A DNA stretch of 47,731 bases, from the NCBI GenBank assembly GCA_015060395.1, contig SUYP01000023.1:1-47731 (forward strand), given 5' to 3'. The position numbers and the translations under genes are program-made. This stretch comes from Bacteroidales bacterium. Lineage in GTDB: Bacteria > Bacteroidota > Bacteroidia > Bacteroidales > UBA932. Below are positions 16,017-25,223 of the stretch, in pieces. Each line of letters starts with the position of its first letter. The first letter of the stretch is position 1. The notes under the pieces are model-generated. The model had not been told where the DNA came from, ran no database searches, and saw nothing but the letters and a program-made list of their open reading frames with translations.

Positions 16017-19000
16017 GTACGCTGTAGCTGATCTGCATCCTGTCGAGCTCTTCGATGAAAGGTGCGGTCACAGCGACACGGAACTTTCTTGAAAGGAATT
16101 CGATATTCCATTTCTTTTCCGGATCATAGAGGAACATTGTCAGCGGAACGTTGCCTTTGTTCCTCTTTATCATTTTCACAAGGCTGTCTCGGAATTCAGG
16201 TGTCAGCATCGGTGTCGATATACTGATGGCGAATCCTTTCACGTAAGTATCCGTGACGTTTCCAAGGAGCATTATCTTCTTGACCTTGAAGGCGTATGGA
16301 GAAGTCTTTCCCTGAGCCCTTTCTTCAGGCTTTATATAATACTTCTCATCGATCTCACCCTCTATGAAGATGGCGCTGTGCAGCTGCATATAGCTCATAA
16401 AGTTCTCGTGATCCTTTCCGAAAAGGGCGATTTCATAACTTCCGCTATAGTCTTCTATCACAGTCTTGGACCACGGACGTCCTGTCCTGGTGGTCATCTG
16501 TTGGGTGGATGTGATGAATCCCGCGATATTGGCCTTCTGCTTGGTCTTTGCCGTTTCGCATTCGCTGACAAGAATCTCCAGTTCTCCCACCTGGCAGGTT
16601 GTGAAATTCTCGAGCTCGAAGGCATACTGGTCGAGCGGATGAGAAGAAAGATACATTCCCACAAGTTCCTTCTCGAACTGTAGCCTCTCAAGAATATCTT
16701 CCTCTCCGGTCATCATCGGAATTTCCGGCCTTTCAGGCTTGAGTTCCTCCACCTCTCCGAACAGCGATACGGCACTTTCCATACTGTCCTTCTTATACAG
16801 TTCGCCATATCTGAGGAGGGTATCTATGAATATGTCCCCGTTTTTGCAGGTCTGGGTGAACTGCTTGCGGCATATTCCGAAACTGTCGAAGGCTCCAGAG
16901 TGCAGAAGGGCCTCAAATGCCTTTCTGTTCACTACTCCGGACATACGTTCAACAAAGTCATATATATCGGCAAAAAGGCCGTTTTCTTCGCGTTCTGCGA
17001 GGATTGCACGCACTATATTGTCTCCGAATCCCTTGATTCCTCCCAGTCCGAAGCGGATTTCGCCGTTCTTGTTGACCGTGAACTTCGACTCGGACTCGTT
17101 GATGTCCGGATTGAGCACCTTGATGCCGTTCTTCTTGCAGTCATCCATTATCTTCTTGATCTCTTCCATATTGGAGAGATTCTTGGTAAGGTTGGCCGCC
17201 TGGAATTCGGCAGGGTAGTGGGCCTTGAGCCATCCGGTCTGGTAGCTTACCCAGGCATAGCAGGTGGCGTGGGACTTGTTGAAGGCATACGAGGCGAACT
17301 TTACCCAGTCCTTCCATATTTTTTCAAGTATCTCCTGAGGATGTCCGTTCTTTATACCTCCGTTTATGAACTTGTCCTTCAATGAGTTAAGAAGGTCGAT
17401 GATCTTCTTTCCCATTGCCTTTCGGAGTGTGTCGGCCTCGCCTCGGGTGAAGTCCGCCAGTTTTCTGGACAGAAGCATCACCTGCTCCTGATATACAGTG
17501 ATTCCGTATGTGTCCTGCAGGATCTCCTCCATTGCCGGAAGGTCATATTCGATAGGCTTGCGTCCCTGCTTCCTTTCAACGAAATCAGGAATATAGTCCA
17601 TCGGACCCGGACGATAGAGGGCGTTCATCGCGATGAGGTCCTCGAATCGGGTAGGCTGAAGCTTTATCAGCCACTCCTTCATACCCGGACTTTCGAACTG
17701 GAATACGCTGGTGGTGTCACCGCGGCTATAGAGTTCGTATGTCTCCTTGTCGTCGATAGGGATCTTCTCGATGTCGAATTCTATTCCGAAACGCTTCTTG
17801 ATGTTGGCCTGACATTCCTTGATGATGGACAGGGTCCTGAGGCCCAGGAAGTCCATCTTGAGCATTCCCACCTCCTCGATATAGTGTCCGTCGTACTGGG
17901 ATACCCACACTTCCTCTCCTGTGAGCTTGTCGTTAGCCACGCAGATAGGGATATATTCGGTGAGGTTGCTTCTTCCGATGATCATCGCGCAGGCGTGTAC
18001 TCCGGTCTGGCGCACGCAGCCTTCCAGCTTCGCGGCATAATTGAGCACGTCCTTTACTTCCTCGCTGCCGTTGGCAAGCTCTTCCTTGAGTTCCGGAATC
18101 AGCTTGTAGCAGTTCTTGAGCTTCGGCTTGTAGGATACTTCCTTCTTATATTTCTTGAACTGCTTCTTTACCTTGATCTTGCTGCCCGGATTCTCAGGAT
18201 CGTCGATCTCCACTTCCTTCTCGATCAGCTTCTGGCCTTCTTCCAGAGTATCTCCTTCATTGAAAGGATCCTCGGCATCCTCCATCTGTACGATAGGCTT
18301 GTCCGGAATCATCTTGGTGAGTCTGTTGGATTCCTCGATGGACATACGGCTCACGCGGGCCACGTCCTTGATGGCACTTTTGGCCGCCATAGTTCCGTAT
18401 GTGATCACGTGGGAAATCTGCTCCTTTCCGTATTTCTCTTCGATGTACTGGAATACGCGGTAGCGTCCGTCATCATCGAAATCGATATCCACATCAGGCA
18501 TATTGATACGGTCCGGGTTGAGGAATCGCTCGAAGAGAAGGTCGTACTTTATAGGGTCTATGTTGGTGATCTTAAGGCAGTAAGCTACGGCGGATCCTGC
18601 AGCCGATCCACGGCCGGGACCCACGGAGATGCCTTCGCTTCTCGCAGCTGCGATGAAGTCCTGGACGATGAGGAAGTAGTCAGGGAATCCCATCTTGCAG
18701 ATGGTCTTGAGCTCGAATTCGATACGCTCCGCCTGCTCATCGGTCAGAGTCTCGCCATATCTCCAGTGCGCACCGTTATAGGTCAGATGGCACAGATATG
18801 CCACAGAACGGCAGAACTCTTCTCCACGTTCGTTTCCGCTCTTGTCGCATCGTCCTTCATCGATGATGTCCTTGTATCTTTCAAGATATGTGTCTATGTC
18901 TGCAAGGAATTCCTCAGGAAGGTCGAATTTCGGAAGGATAGGGTCCTTGTCAACCTTGAATACCTCGATCTTTTCCGCCACTTCCAAAGTGTTGCTGAGG

Positions 19001-19809
19001 GTTTCAGGATGCTTGTAGAACATATCAAGCATCTCCTCCTCGCTCTTGAGATACTCCTGCTGGGTGTATCTGAGGCGGTCAGGATCGTCGAGATTGGCAT
19101 TGGTGGTAAGGCAGATAAGCCTGTCGTGTGCCGGGCCGTCCTCCTTGCGTACGAAATGCACGTCATTTGTCGCAACCACCTTTGTTCCTGTCTTTGCAGC
19201 CAGCTCATAAATGCCCTCGTTAGCCACAAGCTGATGTTCATACACCTCCTGCGACTGTCCCGGAATCAGGGTCTTGTGCTGCTGCACCTCAAGGTAATAA
19301 TCCTCTCCGAACACTCTTTTATGCCACATAACAGCCTTTTCTGCGGCTTCCATATCACCGGCAATGATGGCCTTCGGAATCTCACCTGCGATGCAGGCCG
19401 AACAGCATATCAGATCCTGCGCATACTGCTCCACGATCTCGTGGCAGACACGCGGCCTGTCATAATATCTTCCTTCGATGTGTCCGGTGGATACGATCTT
19501 CATCAGATTCTTGTAGCCGTTGTAGTTCTTGGCCAGCAGAATCAGGTGATAGTAACCTCGGTGGTCCTTGTCCTTGAGCTTGTGGTCATAATGCCTGGTG
19601 ACGTAGATCTCGCAGCCGATGATAGGCTTCACCTCCGGAAACTTCTTCGCCACTTTCAGGAACTCCTTCACACCGTACATATTGCCGTGGTCGGTAATGG
19701 CCAGAGCCGGCATTCCCAGCTCTTTTGCGCGTGCAAAGAGGTCACCGATGGCCGACTGGCCGTCAAGAATCGAGTATTGCGTATGTACGTGAAGGTGGAC
19801 GAAGGACAT
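16006..19809 (-). CDS. dnaE: DNA polymerase III alpha subunit
   Basis: This 1267-residue replicative polymerase has an N-terminal PHP domain beginning FVHLHVHTQYSILDG with TDHGNMYG, the finger/palm motif GPGRGSAAGSAVAYCL, the catalytic PDVDIDFDDDGR (about 438-449), a helix-hairpin-helix region, and a C-terminal OB fold. I start at the ATG at 19809 (MSFVHLHVH); the -7 box TATCTTTGC at 19829-19837 rules out the in-frame ATG at 19860. A charged, lysine-rich insertion (EIDDPENPGSKIKVKKQF and flanks, about residues 510-560) interrupts the fingers region; it is probably lineage-typical. The gene ends tail-to-tail with the EEP gene, with 11 nt overlap and no terminator. Confidence 0.96.
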   Translation of the reverse strand: MSFVHLHVHTQYSILDGQSAIGDLFARAKELGMPALAITDHGNMYGVKEFLKVAKKFPEVKPIIGCEIYVTRHYDHKLKDKDHRGYYHLILLAKNYNGYKNLMKIVSTGHIEGRYYDRPRVCHEIVEQYAQDLICCSACIAGEIPKAIIAGDMEAAEKAVMWHKRVFGEDYYLEVQQHKTLIPGQSQEVYEHQLVANEGIYELAAKTGTKVVATNDVHFVRKEDGPAHDRLICLTTNANLDDPDRLRYTQQEYLKSEEEMLDMFYKHPETLSNTLEVAEKIEVFKVDKDPILPKFDLPEEFLADIDTYLERYKDIIDEGRCDKSGNERGEEFCRSVAYLCHLTYNGAHWRYGETLTDEQAERIEFELKTICKMGFPDYFLIVQDFIAAARSEGISVGPGRGSAAGSAVAYCLKITNIDPIKYDLLFERFLNPDRINMPDVDIDFDDDGRYRVFQYIEEKYGKEQISHVITYGTMAAKSAIKDVARVSRMSIEESNRLTKMIPDKPIVQMEDAEDPFNEGDTLEEGQKLIEKEVEIDDPENPGSKIKVKKQFKKYKKEVSYKPKLKNCYKLIPELKEELANGSEEVKDVLNYAAKLEGCVRQTGVHACAMIIGRSNLTEYIPICVANDKLTGEEVWVSQYDGHYIEEVGMLKMDFLGLRTLSIIKECQANIKKRFGIEFDIEKIPIDDKETYELYSRGDTTSVFQFESPGMKEWLIKLQPTRFEDLIAMNALYRPGPMDYIPDFVERKQGRKPIEYDLPAMEEILQDTYGITVYQEQVMLLSRKLADFTRGEADTLRKAMGKKIIDLLNSLKDKFINGGIKNGHPQEILEKIWKDWVKFASYAFNKSHATCYAWVSYQTGWLKAHYPAEFQAANLTKNLSNMEEIKKIMDDCKKNGIKVLNPDINESESKFTVNKNGEIRFGLGGIKGFGDNIVRAILAEREENGLFADIYDFVERMSGVVNRKAFEALLHSGAFDSFGICRKQFTQTCKNGDIFIDTLLRYGELYKKDSMESAVSLFGEVEELKPERPEIPMMTGEEDILERLQFEKELVGMYLSSHPLDQYAFELENFTTCQVGELEILVSECETAKTKQKANIAGFITSTQQMTTRTGRPWSKTVIEDYSGSYEIALFGKDHENFMSYMQLHSAIFIEGEIDEKYYIKPEERAQGKTSPYAFKVKKIMLLGNVTDTYVKGFAISISTPMLTPEFRDSLVKMIKRNKGNVPLTMFLYDPEKKWNIEFLSRKFRVAVTAPFIEELDRMQISYSVLKK

Positions 19810-19828
19810 TACTTTAAAATTAAGGACA

Positions 19829-19837
19829 GCAAAGATA
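19829..19837 (-). promoter_or_regulatory. -7 promoter box of dnaE
   Basis: On the minus strand TATCTTTGC is a full match to TAnnTTTG, 19 nt upstream of the chosen ATG at 19809; it excludes the upstream in-frame ATG at 19860. Confidence 0.6.
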
Positions 19838-19870
19838 AGTAATCTTGTCCTACCTTTCAAAAATTATCAA

Positions 19871-20041
19871 TCACATTCTGTCCAATAATTCTTCAGCATC
19901 GGTATTCTCCATCAACGTGAAGAATTCGACCGCGCAGTCTCGAGCGCTTCGGCCCGCATTAAAGATCTGAAGGTGATTTATAATGACCGTCGGGACACGC
20001 AATGACGGTTTCTTGCTCCCACGGTAACCAAAAACACATAT
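19871..20041 (-). other. Protein-like open stretch without a normal start (remnant or part of an element)
   Basis: On the minus strand 56 codons are open before a TGA at 19871-19873 (it ends ...MENTDAEELLDRM). The predicted peptide looks protein-like (VPTVIINHLQIFNAGRSA, then CAVEFFTLMENTDAEELLD) but there is no ATG near the 5' end; a TTG at 20000-20002 is the only likely alternative. The same frame continues upstream across a TAA with VRGITNPFTDAAVFAD. It may be a decayed gene or a conserved non-coding element that happens to be open. Confidence 0.35.
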
Positions 20042-20160
20042 TTAATCAGCAAAAACAGCAGCGTCGGTAAATGGATTGGTGATTCCACGTACCGACGCTT
20101 ATTTAATCCATCCTTGCAGTTCTAGTGAGTTTTGTCTGTGAAATATTCACCAGAACCCCC
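20040..20160 (-). ncRNA. Candidate structured RNA or repeat with hairpins and possible pseudoknot
   Basis: On the minus strand GTTCTGGTGA and TCACTAGAAC form a 10-bp stem (one G-U) that encloses GTGAA/TTCAC. Downstream, 20090-20099 pairs with 20060-20069 (AGCGTCGGTA with TACCGACGCT, 10 bp), while ATGGATT (20071-20077, in that loop) can pair with AATCCAT (20105-20111, outside it), an H-type pseudoknot layout. No gene is evident. It lies between the GH78-like gene and dnaE. It could be an RNA, a mobile-element remnant, or both. Confidence 0.4.
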
Positions 20161-20197
20161 AAGTAGTTATGTATGAGGGAATATCTTGTGTCGAGCC

Positions 20198-22402
20198 TTA
20201 TTTAGTACAGATTATCTCGTACTCTCCGCTCTTTACAACTGTCTTGATGTCAGCATCTTTGCCGTTCATCTTGACCGAGGTGTAAGGATGTTCCGGCAGG
20301 TTTATATGTGCTGTGGTGCCTTCAGGAACGCTGACCTTGAGGATGAATGCTTCTTCCGTATCCTTGAATGAAGAAGAAATCTTTCCGCTCACACTTGGAA
20401 TGGTAATATCGCATTCCGGGATAAGCGGGTTCGGGCATATCTCGAATTCTTTCCAGCCGGCTGTGACCGGACGTACTCCGCACACACATTCTGAGATGAC
20501 AGTGAGCATACCTCCGCTCCAGGCGTGGTTGGTTGAGCCTCCGCCATAGCCGCCTTCTTCCCATCCCTCGTAGAGAGTGGAGTGGAGAGGATCCTCGATC
20601 ATCGGACCGAAGCGTTTCTTGAATCTTTCCATAGCGAAGTCGCCGTGTCCCATCTTCACCAATGCTTCGAGCACATATTTCTCCATATAAGGACTGGCAT
20701 ACTGCTGCTTCTTGAACAGATTGAAGATCTGGTCATATTTTGAAGCATCGGCGAGTCCTGAAAGCACCGCCATAGCCTGTACGCGGTCGTCAGTTGCACC
20801 CTGATAGGTAGGATGTCTGTAGGCATATCCGTTCCAGAATCCGTTGAATGCCTTGAATATGCTTTCCCTGATGCTTTCATATCCCGGTATGTCGGCTTCA
20901 TTTCCGGTGAGCTCGGCCATATTGATGGCTGACTCGAGGGCGAGATAATGCCAGGCGGCAAGCAGGAGCCTCAGGTCTATCTGTGTGCCCCAGTCTCCCC
21001 AGGACCATTCTCCCTTTCTTCCGACAGTCAGTCCGTCTTCGTCAAGAGTCCATACAGAGAGATACTTCCTGACCGCAGGATAGACGTATGCCATTGTCTC
21101 GGCATCGCCTGTGTGCCTGTAGTAGTACCAGAATCCGTATGTGCTGATCGAACTGAGCATCTGTGCAGGAAGCTCCTTGTTCCAGGTGCCTGATGGGACA
21201 GGAGAGTAGAGGGTACCGTCCTCCCTCTGCCAGTCCACCAGTTCGTGTATTGCCTTCTTTGTCAAGGCATTGACATCAGGAGAAAGCTGATAGAAACTCT
21301 GTCCCATAAGTATGGTGACATCTCCCCACCATTGTGCTCTTTCCCTGTCCGGGCAGTCGAAATAGGTGTCGCGCATATTGACGTAAAGCGTCCTCATCGC
21401 CTTTTCCCAGAAGCGGTTGATAGTCTCGTCCGAGCTGGTGAACGATCCCTCTCGCTCACAGTTGTATCCGGTCTCGCGGTATCCGAGTGAATTGAAGGTG
21501 ATGCCTGCGTTTTCAGGATATATCACCCTAAGTTCGTCGCCGTTCATCCAGCCGAGGGATTCATATTTCTGAGAACCTTTCCTGGTGATGTATTCCGCGC
21601 GTACACAAGGTTCGCTACCGCCCATTATATGGTCTGTCTCCATCTTCACAAGCACGCCTTCTTCTGCTGCATCAAGGTCGATGACTGGGGTCATCTGAGC
21701 GTTGTATGGCAGTCTGGCGGTAAGGATAGTGTTGCCTTCTCCATCGTTTGAAACGGTGTATTCAAGAGGCTTCACCCCATAATCCTTCCACTGAGGTATA
21801 GGTCTTAGTATAAGATTGTTCCAAGGATTGCATCCCCATTCTCCCAGTTCCACGGACGGTTTGTATCCATCCTGTCCTTCGAGCCTTGCGTCATAGAGGA
21901 TATTGGCCTCGGAGAGTCTGTAGTTGACTGTTGGCTTACCGGCGGTCCTGTATGCGTCAAGCCTCTGGCTCAGCCAGCTGCTGTCGCTGACGAGGCCTAT
22001 AGACGGAGAGTCGAAGATCATTCCGGACTGACCGCTGCTCTTGTGCGAGAAGCCGGATTTGCCGAAGTACCATAGGAGGAACTTCACTTCGTTCTTTCCT
22101 TTCCTGAGATATGGGGCAAGATCGACCATATCGTAATAAGTGTCGTTAGGGTTCGGACCTCTTTTCAGACCTCCTTCGAATACCACGCACTGTCCGTTGA
22201 CATACAGCCAGTATTTGGAATCGGCGGCAATTCTGGTCTCGGCCTTCTTCACTTTTTTCTTCAGGTCAAAGTCCTTGCGGAACTCGATCCATACGTTTCT
22301 TTCGTTACAGGTCGGGTCGTCAGCCGTTATCCAATGGGCTGTCTGAGCGCCTGCTATGCTGCAGATTATGCTCAGGATGGCTATGATTGCAAGTCTTTTC
22401 AT
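20198..22402 (-). CDS. GH78-like alpha-L-rhamnosidase
   Basis: The 734-residue exported enzyme has a signal peptide (MKRLAIIAILSIICSIAGAQ), an N-terminal beta-sandwich region with AETRIAADSKYWLYVNGQ and the (alpha/alpha)6 catalytic domain carrying FDCPDRERAQWWGD, LVDWQREDGTL and WSWGDWG, as in bacterial alpha-L-rhamnosidases. I use the ATG at 22402, which overlaps the kinase stop in ATGA; an upstream ATG at 22429 would disrupt the signal peptide. It is last in the deoR-CBM9-kinase-GH78 operon. GH78 relatives act mostly on rhamnosides, but the catalytic acids were not verified here and the operon is otherwise about HexNAc. Confidence 0.85.
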   Translation of the reverse strand: MKRLAIIAILSIICSIAGAQTAHWITADDPTCNERNVWIEFRKDFDLKKKVKKAETRIAADSKYWLYVNGQCVVFEGGLKRGPNPNDTYYDMVDLAPYLRKGKNEVKFLLWYFGKSGFSHKSSGQSGMIFDSPSIGLVSDSSWLSQRLDAYRTAGKPTVNYRLSEANILYDARLEGQDGYKPSVELGEWGCNPWNNLILRPIPQWKDYGVKPLEYTVSNDGEGNTILTARLPYNAQMTPVIDLDAAEEGVLVKMETDHIMGGSEPCVRAEYITRKGSQKYESLGWMNGDELRVIYPENAGITFNSLGYRETGYNCEREGSFTSSDETINRFWEKAMRTLYVNMRDTYFDCPDRERAQWWGDVTILMGQSFYQLSPDVNALTKKAIHELVDWQREDGTLYSPVPSGTWNKELPAQMLSSISTYGFWYYYRHTGDAETMAYVYPAVRKYLSVWTLDEDGLTVGRKGEWSWGDWGTQIDLRLLLAAWHYLALESAINMAELTGNEADIPGYESIRESIFKAFNGFWNGYAYRHPTYQGATDDRVQAMAVLSGLADASKYDQIFNLFKKQQYASPYMEKYVLEALVKMGHGDFAMERFKKRFGPMIEDPLHSTLYEGWEEGGYGGGSTNHAWSGGMLTVISECVCGVRPVTAGWKEFEICPNPLIPECDITIPSVSGKISSSFKDTEEAFILKVSVPEGTTAHINLPEHPYTSVKMNGKDADIKTVVKSGEYEIICTK

Positions 22403-23475
22403 TTTGCTGCTTCTTCTATGATCCTGCACATCTGGCCGTACTGCTCTTCCATACTCTGGAGAAGCTTGTACTGGGCTTTTGTGCGGATGAGGTTATGTTC
22501 CGGATATGCTGTCTTGTAGTATTTGTCTCCGTCGATATAGTCCATCAGGAAGCGGAGAACCTGCTCGTATGTGATGTATCTCGCAGAGAAGGCAAGCCAG
22601 TCGAGCTCGCTCTGAGCTATGGTTCCCTTCCTTTCCTTCAGATAGCCTTCCGCGTATGCCTTGAACATCTCGATGTCCATACTTACCTTGGCGAGGTCCT
22701 TGTCATCCTCGGCTCCGGTGTTGGTGTATGACCTTATCGCATCGCCGAAGTCATTGAGCGATGTAGATCGCATAACGGTGTCTAGGTCGATCATACAAAG
22801 CATACTTCCGTCCGATTCGTTGAAGAGGATATTGCTGATCTTGGTGTCGTTGTGGCTTATCCTTGAAGGGATGGTCCCGTCCTCAACAAGTGCCCAGAAA
22901 TCAAGCATTTCCTTTCTTCTCGACTCTATCCAGGATATTTCTTCAGCGAGGTTCTTCACGCGTCCCGCAGGGTCTGCGGCAATTGTCTCATCCCACTGGG
23001 TGAAGCGCCATCTTATGTTATGGAATCCTTTGATGGTCTCGTTGAGCGGCTTGTCGAAATCGGCAAGAAGGGACTGGAAACGGCCTGTTCCGAGTCCTCC
23101 CTGATATGCCAGAGCCGGTGAATCAGCCCTGTCGTAGCTCATCGTGCCGGGGATGAACAGGCATACGGCCCACCAGTTGCCTTCATCTTCCACATAGAGC
23201 TTTCCGTCCTTTGCAGGAATGACGGTAAGTGTCTCACGCATAGGATCTTCCACCTTTGACTTGATATGTTCTGTGACGGCCTTGATATTGTCCATCATTC
23301 CCGGAACATCCGGAAATACCACGTGATTCTTCCTCTGGAGGATGTAGTCGGGAGCATCTCCCTCTGTCCTGACGATATAGGTGTCATTTATGAAGCCTTC
23401 TCCCAGAGGCTTGATTTCGGCAATCGGGCCCTGAAGCTCGAACCGTGAGGCTATTGCAGCCAGTCTGTCTTTCAT
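22399..23475 (-). CDS. NahK-like N-acetylhexosamine kinase (APH fold)
   Basis: The 358-residue cytoplasmic protein is an aminoglycoside-phosphotransferase-fold kinase that resembles bifidobacterial N-acetylhexosamine 1-kinase (NahK) along its length: IKPLGEGFINDTYIV, YILQRKNHVVFPDV, the catalytic HNDTKISNILF (H208, D210), the metal-binding IDLDTVM and YPEHNLIRTKAQYKLL. NahK makes HexNAc-1-phosphate from GlcNAc or GalNAc. Related APH-fold kinases (AmgK) act on MurNAc/GlcNAc. It sits seven nt after the CBM9-like gene and overlaps the GH78-like gene by four nt. A nearby murQ (35303) and two GH20 genes support an amino-sugar role. Confidence 0.85.
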   Translation of the reverse strand: MKDRLAAIASRFELQGPIAEIKPLGEGFINDTYIVRTEGDAPDYILQRKNHVVFPDVPGMMDNIKAVTEHIKSKVEDPMRETLTVIPAKDGKLYVEDEGNWWAVCLFIPGTMSYDRADSPALAYQGGLGTGRFQSLLADFDKPLNETIKGFHNIRWRFTQWDETIAADPAGRVKNLAEEISWIESRRKEMLDFWALVEDGTIPSRISHNDTKISNILFNESDGSMLCMIDLDTVMRSTSLNDFGDAIRSYTNTGAEDDKDLAKVSMDIEMFKAYAEGYLKERKGTIAQSELDWLAFSARYITYEQVLRFLMDYIDGDKYYKTAYPEHNLIRTKAQYKLLQSMEEQYGQMCRIIEEAAK

Positions 23476-23482
23476 ATCAGTG

Positions 23483-24130
23483 TCATTTTATGAAGTTAAT
23501 CTTTCCGAAGAATTCGGGACAATGGAAATTCGGCTCCGGAAGCCCTATAGGGGACCAGCTCAGGAAATGAGGCTGGCGGCATTTGTCACCGCATTTGTAG
23601 AAATTCACTTCGAGGGATTCCGGTGCTGCATCAAGTCCGAGCACTTCGAACGGGATAAGTTCTCCGATCATCCATTCCTTGTCCGCGGCATCGCTGATAT
23701 CGGTGATCTGATGCGGAAGAGATGCGATGCATCCTATTTTTGATAGCTTTTCAGGCTTGAAGAGTTCGAAGTCCGTTCTTGACAGGCGGTGTGCAGCCAG
23801 TCTTGTGCCGATGCAGTTTACCTCTATATTATAATATCCTTCTCCGACAGGGTCCTTGATGAATGTCTCAACGCAGCTGTCTTCCCACACAGGACCGTTG
23901 TCTTCCAGCTCAGCGCCGCGGATGTGTTCTTCCCTGACTTTATATAGAAGGGCAAGGTGCGAGTCTGAAAATGCAATGCGGAGGGTCACTTCCGGGATAT
24001 ATGGATATTCCTTCCAGTTTGCACAGGCTACATCCTGAGGATTGACTTCCGAGAGCATCTTGTCCGTAAAGTCCGGTCCGGACAATCTTTCGATTCCCGG
24101 AATATACTGAGCATCAGCAGCTTTCTTCAT
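23483..24130 (-). CDS. CBM9-like carbohydrate-binding family protein
   Basis: The 215-residue protein resembles the CBM9-like proteins of Bacteroidota: WKEYPYIPEVTLRIAF, LALLYKVREEHIRG, the central VWEDSCVETFI, YYNIEVNCIGT, and the final FLSWSPIGLPEPNFHCPEFFG. No signal peptide is visible, so it may act in the cytoplasm or need a later start; the role in such operons is not known. It lies four nt after the DeoR gene and seven nt before the kinase gene. Confidence 0.82.
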   Translation of the reverse strand: MKKAADAQYIPGIERLSGPDFTDKMLSEVNPQDVACANWKEYPYIPEVTLRIAFSDSHLALLYKVREEHIRGAELEDNGPVWEDSCVETFIKDPVGEGYYNIEVNCIGTRLAAHRLSRTDFELFKPEKLSKIGCIASLPHQITDISDAADKEWMIGELIPFEVLGLDAAPESLEVNFYKCGDKCRQPHFLSWSPIGLPEPNFHCPEFFGKINFIK

Positions 24131-24134
24131 ATTA

Positions 24135-24899
24135 TTAGGCTATGATAAGTTTCACTCCCATATTTTCGATCCTCTGCCTTGTCTCCAGCGGCATTCCGCT
24201 GTCGGTGATGAGGATGTCGATGTCGCCGACTTCGCATATCCTTGCGAATCCGCGCTGACCCACCTTGCTCGAATCCGAAAGGACTATCTTCGTCTGTGAG
24301 GACTGCATCATCTTCTGGGTGATGCTGGCTTCCTCTCCGGTGCCGCAGGTAAGTCCGTAGTCGAGGTCGATTCCGTCCACTCCGAAGAAAACCTTCGAAC
24401 AGTAGAGGTTTTCGATGGTCTTGCTCGCCTCTGCACCGAGAACGGAGAGGGTGTTTCCGTAAAGGATGCCTCCCACCTGCATCACAGTGATGCCTGGAAT
24501 ATCACCAAGGTGAGCGGAAATGTTCACGGATATGCTTACGACATTGAGCCTTCCCTTAGGCTTGAGTGCTTCTGCAAAAAGGGATATGGTACTACCGGAT
24601 GCGACAAGGATGGAGTCATCGCTCTTTATCAGGGATGCAGCCTTCTCCGCAATCTTCTGTTTCGCTTCGAAATTTATCAGTTTCTTCGCACTGAGGTTGA
24701 GGTCCATCATCTGCTGTGAAGGAGGAATGGCACTTCCGTGGGCTCTCTGCAGAACTCCCTGTGATTCAAGATAATTCAGGTCCTTCCTGATGGTGGTCTG
24801 TGTTACTCCCAGTGACTCGGCGAGGTCGGATACTTTCACAAATCCATCCTTTACGATCTGGTCGAGGATATATTTCCTTCTTTGTTCTATGGTTGACAT
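24135..24899 (-). CDS. DeoR-family transcriptional regulator
   Basis: The 254-residue repressor-type protein has an N-terminal winged helix-turn-helix (about 5-60: RRKYILDQIVKDGFVKVSDLA, then LGVTQTTIRKDLNYLESQ, RAHGSAI) and a C-terminal sugar-phosphate-binding DeoR sensor (SIKSDDSILVASGSTI-type beginning, FFGVDGIDLDYGLTC, KIVLSDSSKVGQRGF). It heads the four-gene minus-strand operon and is divergent from SusC1. DeoR-type proteins typically sense phosphorylated sugars, which fits control by a HexNAc-phosphate from the operon's kinase. Likely operators are the CGAAA/TTTCG repeats in the shared intergenic region. Confidence 0.93.
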   Translation of the reverse strand: MSTIEQRRKYILDQIVKDGFVKVSDLAESLGVTQTTIRKDLNYLESQGVLQRAHGSAIPPSQQMMDLNLSAKKLINFEAKQKIAEKAASLIKSDDSILVASGSTISLFAEALKPKGRLNVVSISVNISAHLGDIPGITVMQVGGILYGNTLSVLGAEASKTIENLYCSKVFFGVDGIDLDYGLTCGTGEEASITQKMMQSSQTKIVLSDSSKVGQRGFARICEVGDIDILITDSGMPLETRQRIENMGVKLIIA

Positions 24900-24918
24900 A
24901 AGATTTCAATAGTTTTAA

Positions 24919-25096
24919 TGTAGATTTCTACAAATATATGAAAACTTTGCTAAAGTAAAACCCTTTGTGCTTTGAAAACGAAACTATTATGCACAATATG
25001 AAATAAAAGTAAAATCAATTCTAAAAATAGTAAAACTCAAATGGCAGCTTTTTGATATCGTAGAAATGAATATTTCGTTTACTTGTCAAACGAAAT
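24919..25096. promoter_or_regulatory. Divergent regulatory region between DeoR operon and SusC1
   Basis: The 324-nt gap 24900-25223 has no gene. On the minus strand a -7 box TATATTTG (24931-24938) serves the DeoR operon, adjacent to the inverted repeat TGTAGA/TCTACA (24919-24932). Further out are GAAAACGAAACT (24975-24986) and the perfect inverted repeat ATTTCGTTT (25072-25080) / AAACGAAAT (25088-25096) with spacer ACTTGTC, candidate operators for the DeoR protein. An ATGAA direct repeat follows near 25111-25128. Confidence 0.5.
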
Positions 25097-25153
25097 TAAA
25101 TGGAAAGGATAATGAAATGAAATGAAATCACAAAGCAACTTTATCCTATAAAT

Positions 25154-25186
25154 GTTGTGTAAATGAAATAATATTTTATACATTTG
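25154..25186 (+). promoter_or_regulatory. Promoter of SusC1-SusD1
   Basis: GTTG (25154-25157) and TACATTTG (25179-25186) are -33 and -7 boxes 21 nt apart. The spacer begins TGTAAATGAAATAA. The same plan recurs before the GH20 operon and SusC2. Confidence 0.55.
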
Positions 25187-25223
25187 TGAAAATGATAACC
25201 ACATAATCCTAAAATTAATTTTT

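Noticed and set aside
17884..19842. 652-codon open frame on the plus strand, antisense to dnaE
   Set aside because: It is the mirror of a strongly coding gene: the peptide is Leu/Val/His-rich and resembles no family, with no promoter or start context. dnaE explains the region fully.
19810..19860. Longer N-terminus of DnaE
   Set aside because: It includes the promoter box at 19829-19837; the family N-terminus starts at FVHLHVHTQYS.
25111..25128. Short direct repeat ATGAAATGAAATGAAAT as a CRISPR or slippage locus
   Set aside because: Only three AT-rich units without spacers; more likely chance or a minor part of the regulatory region.
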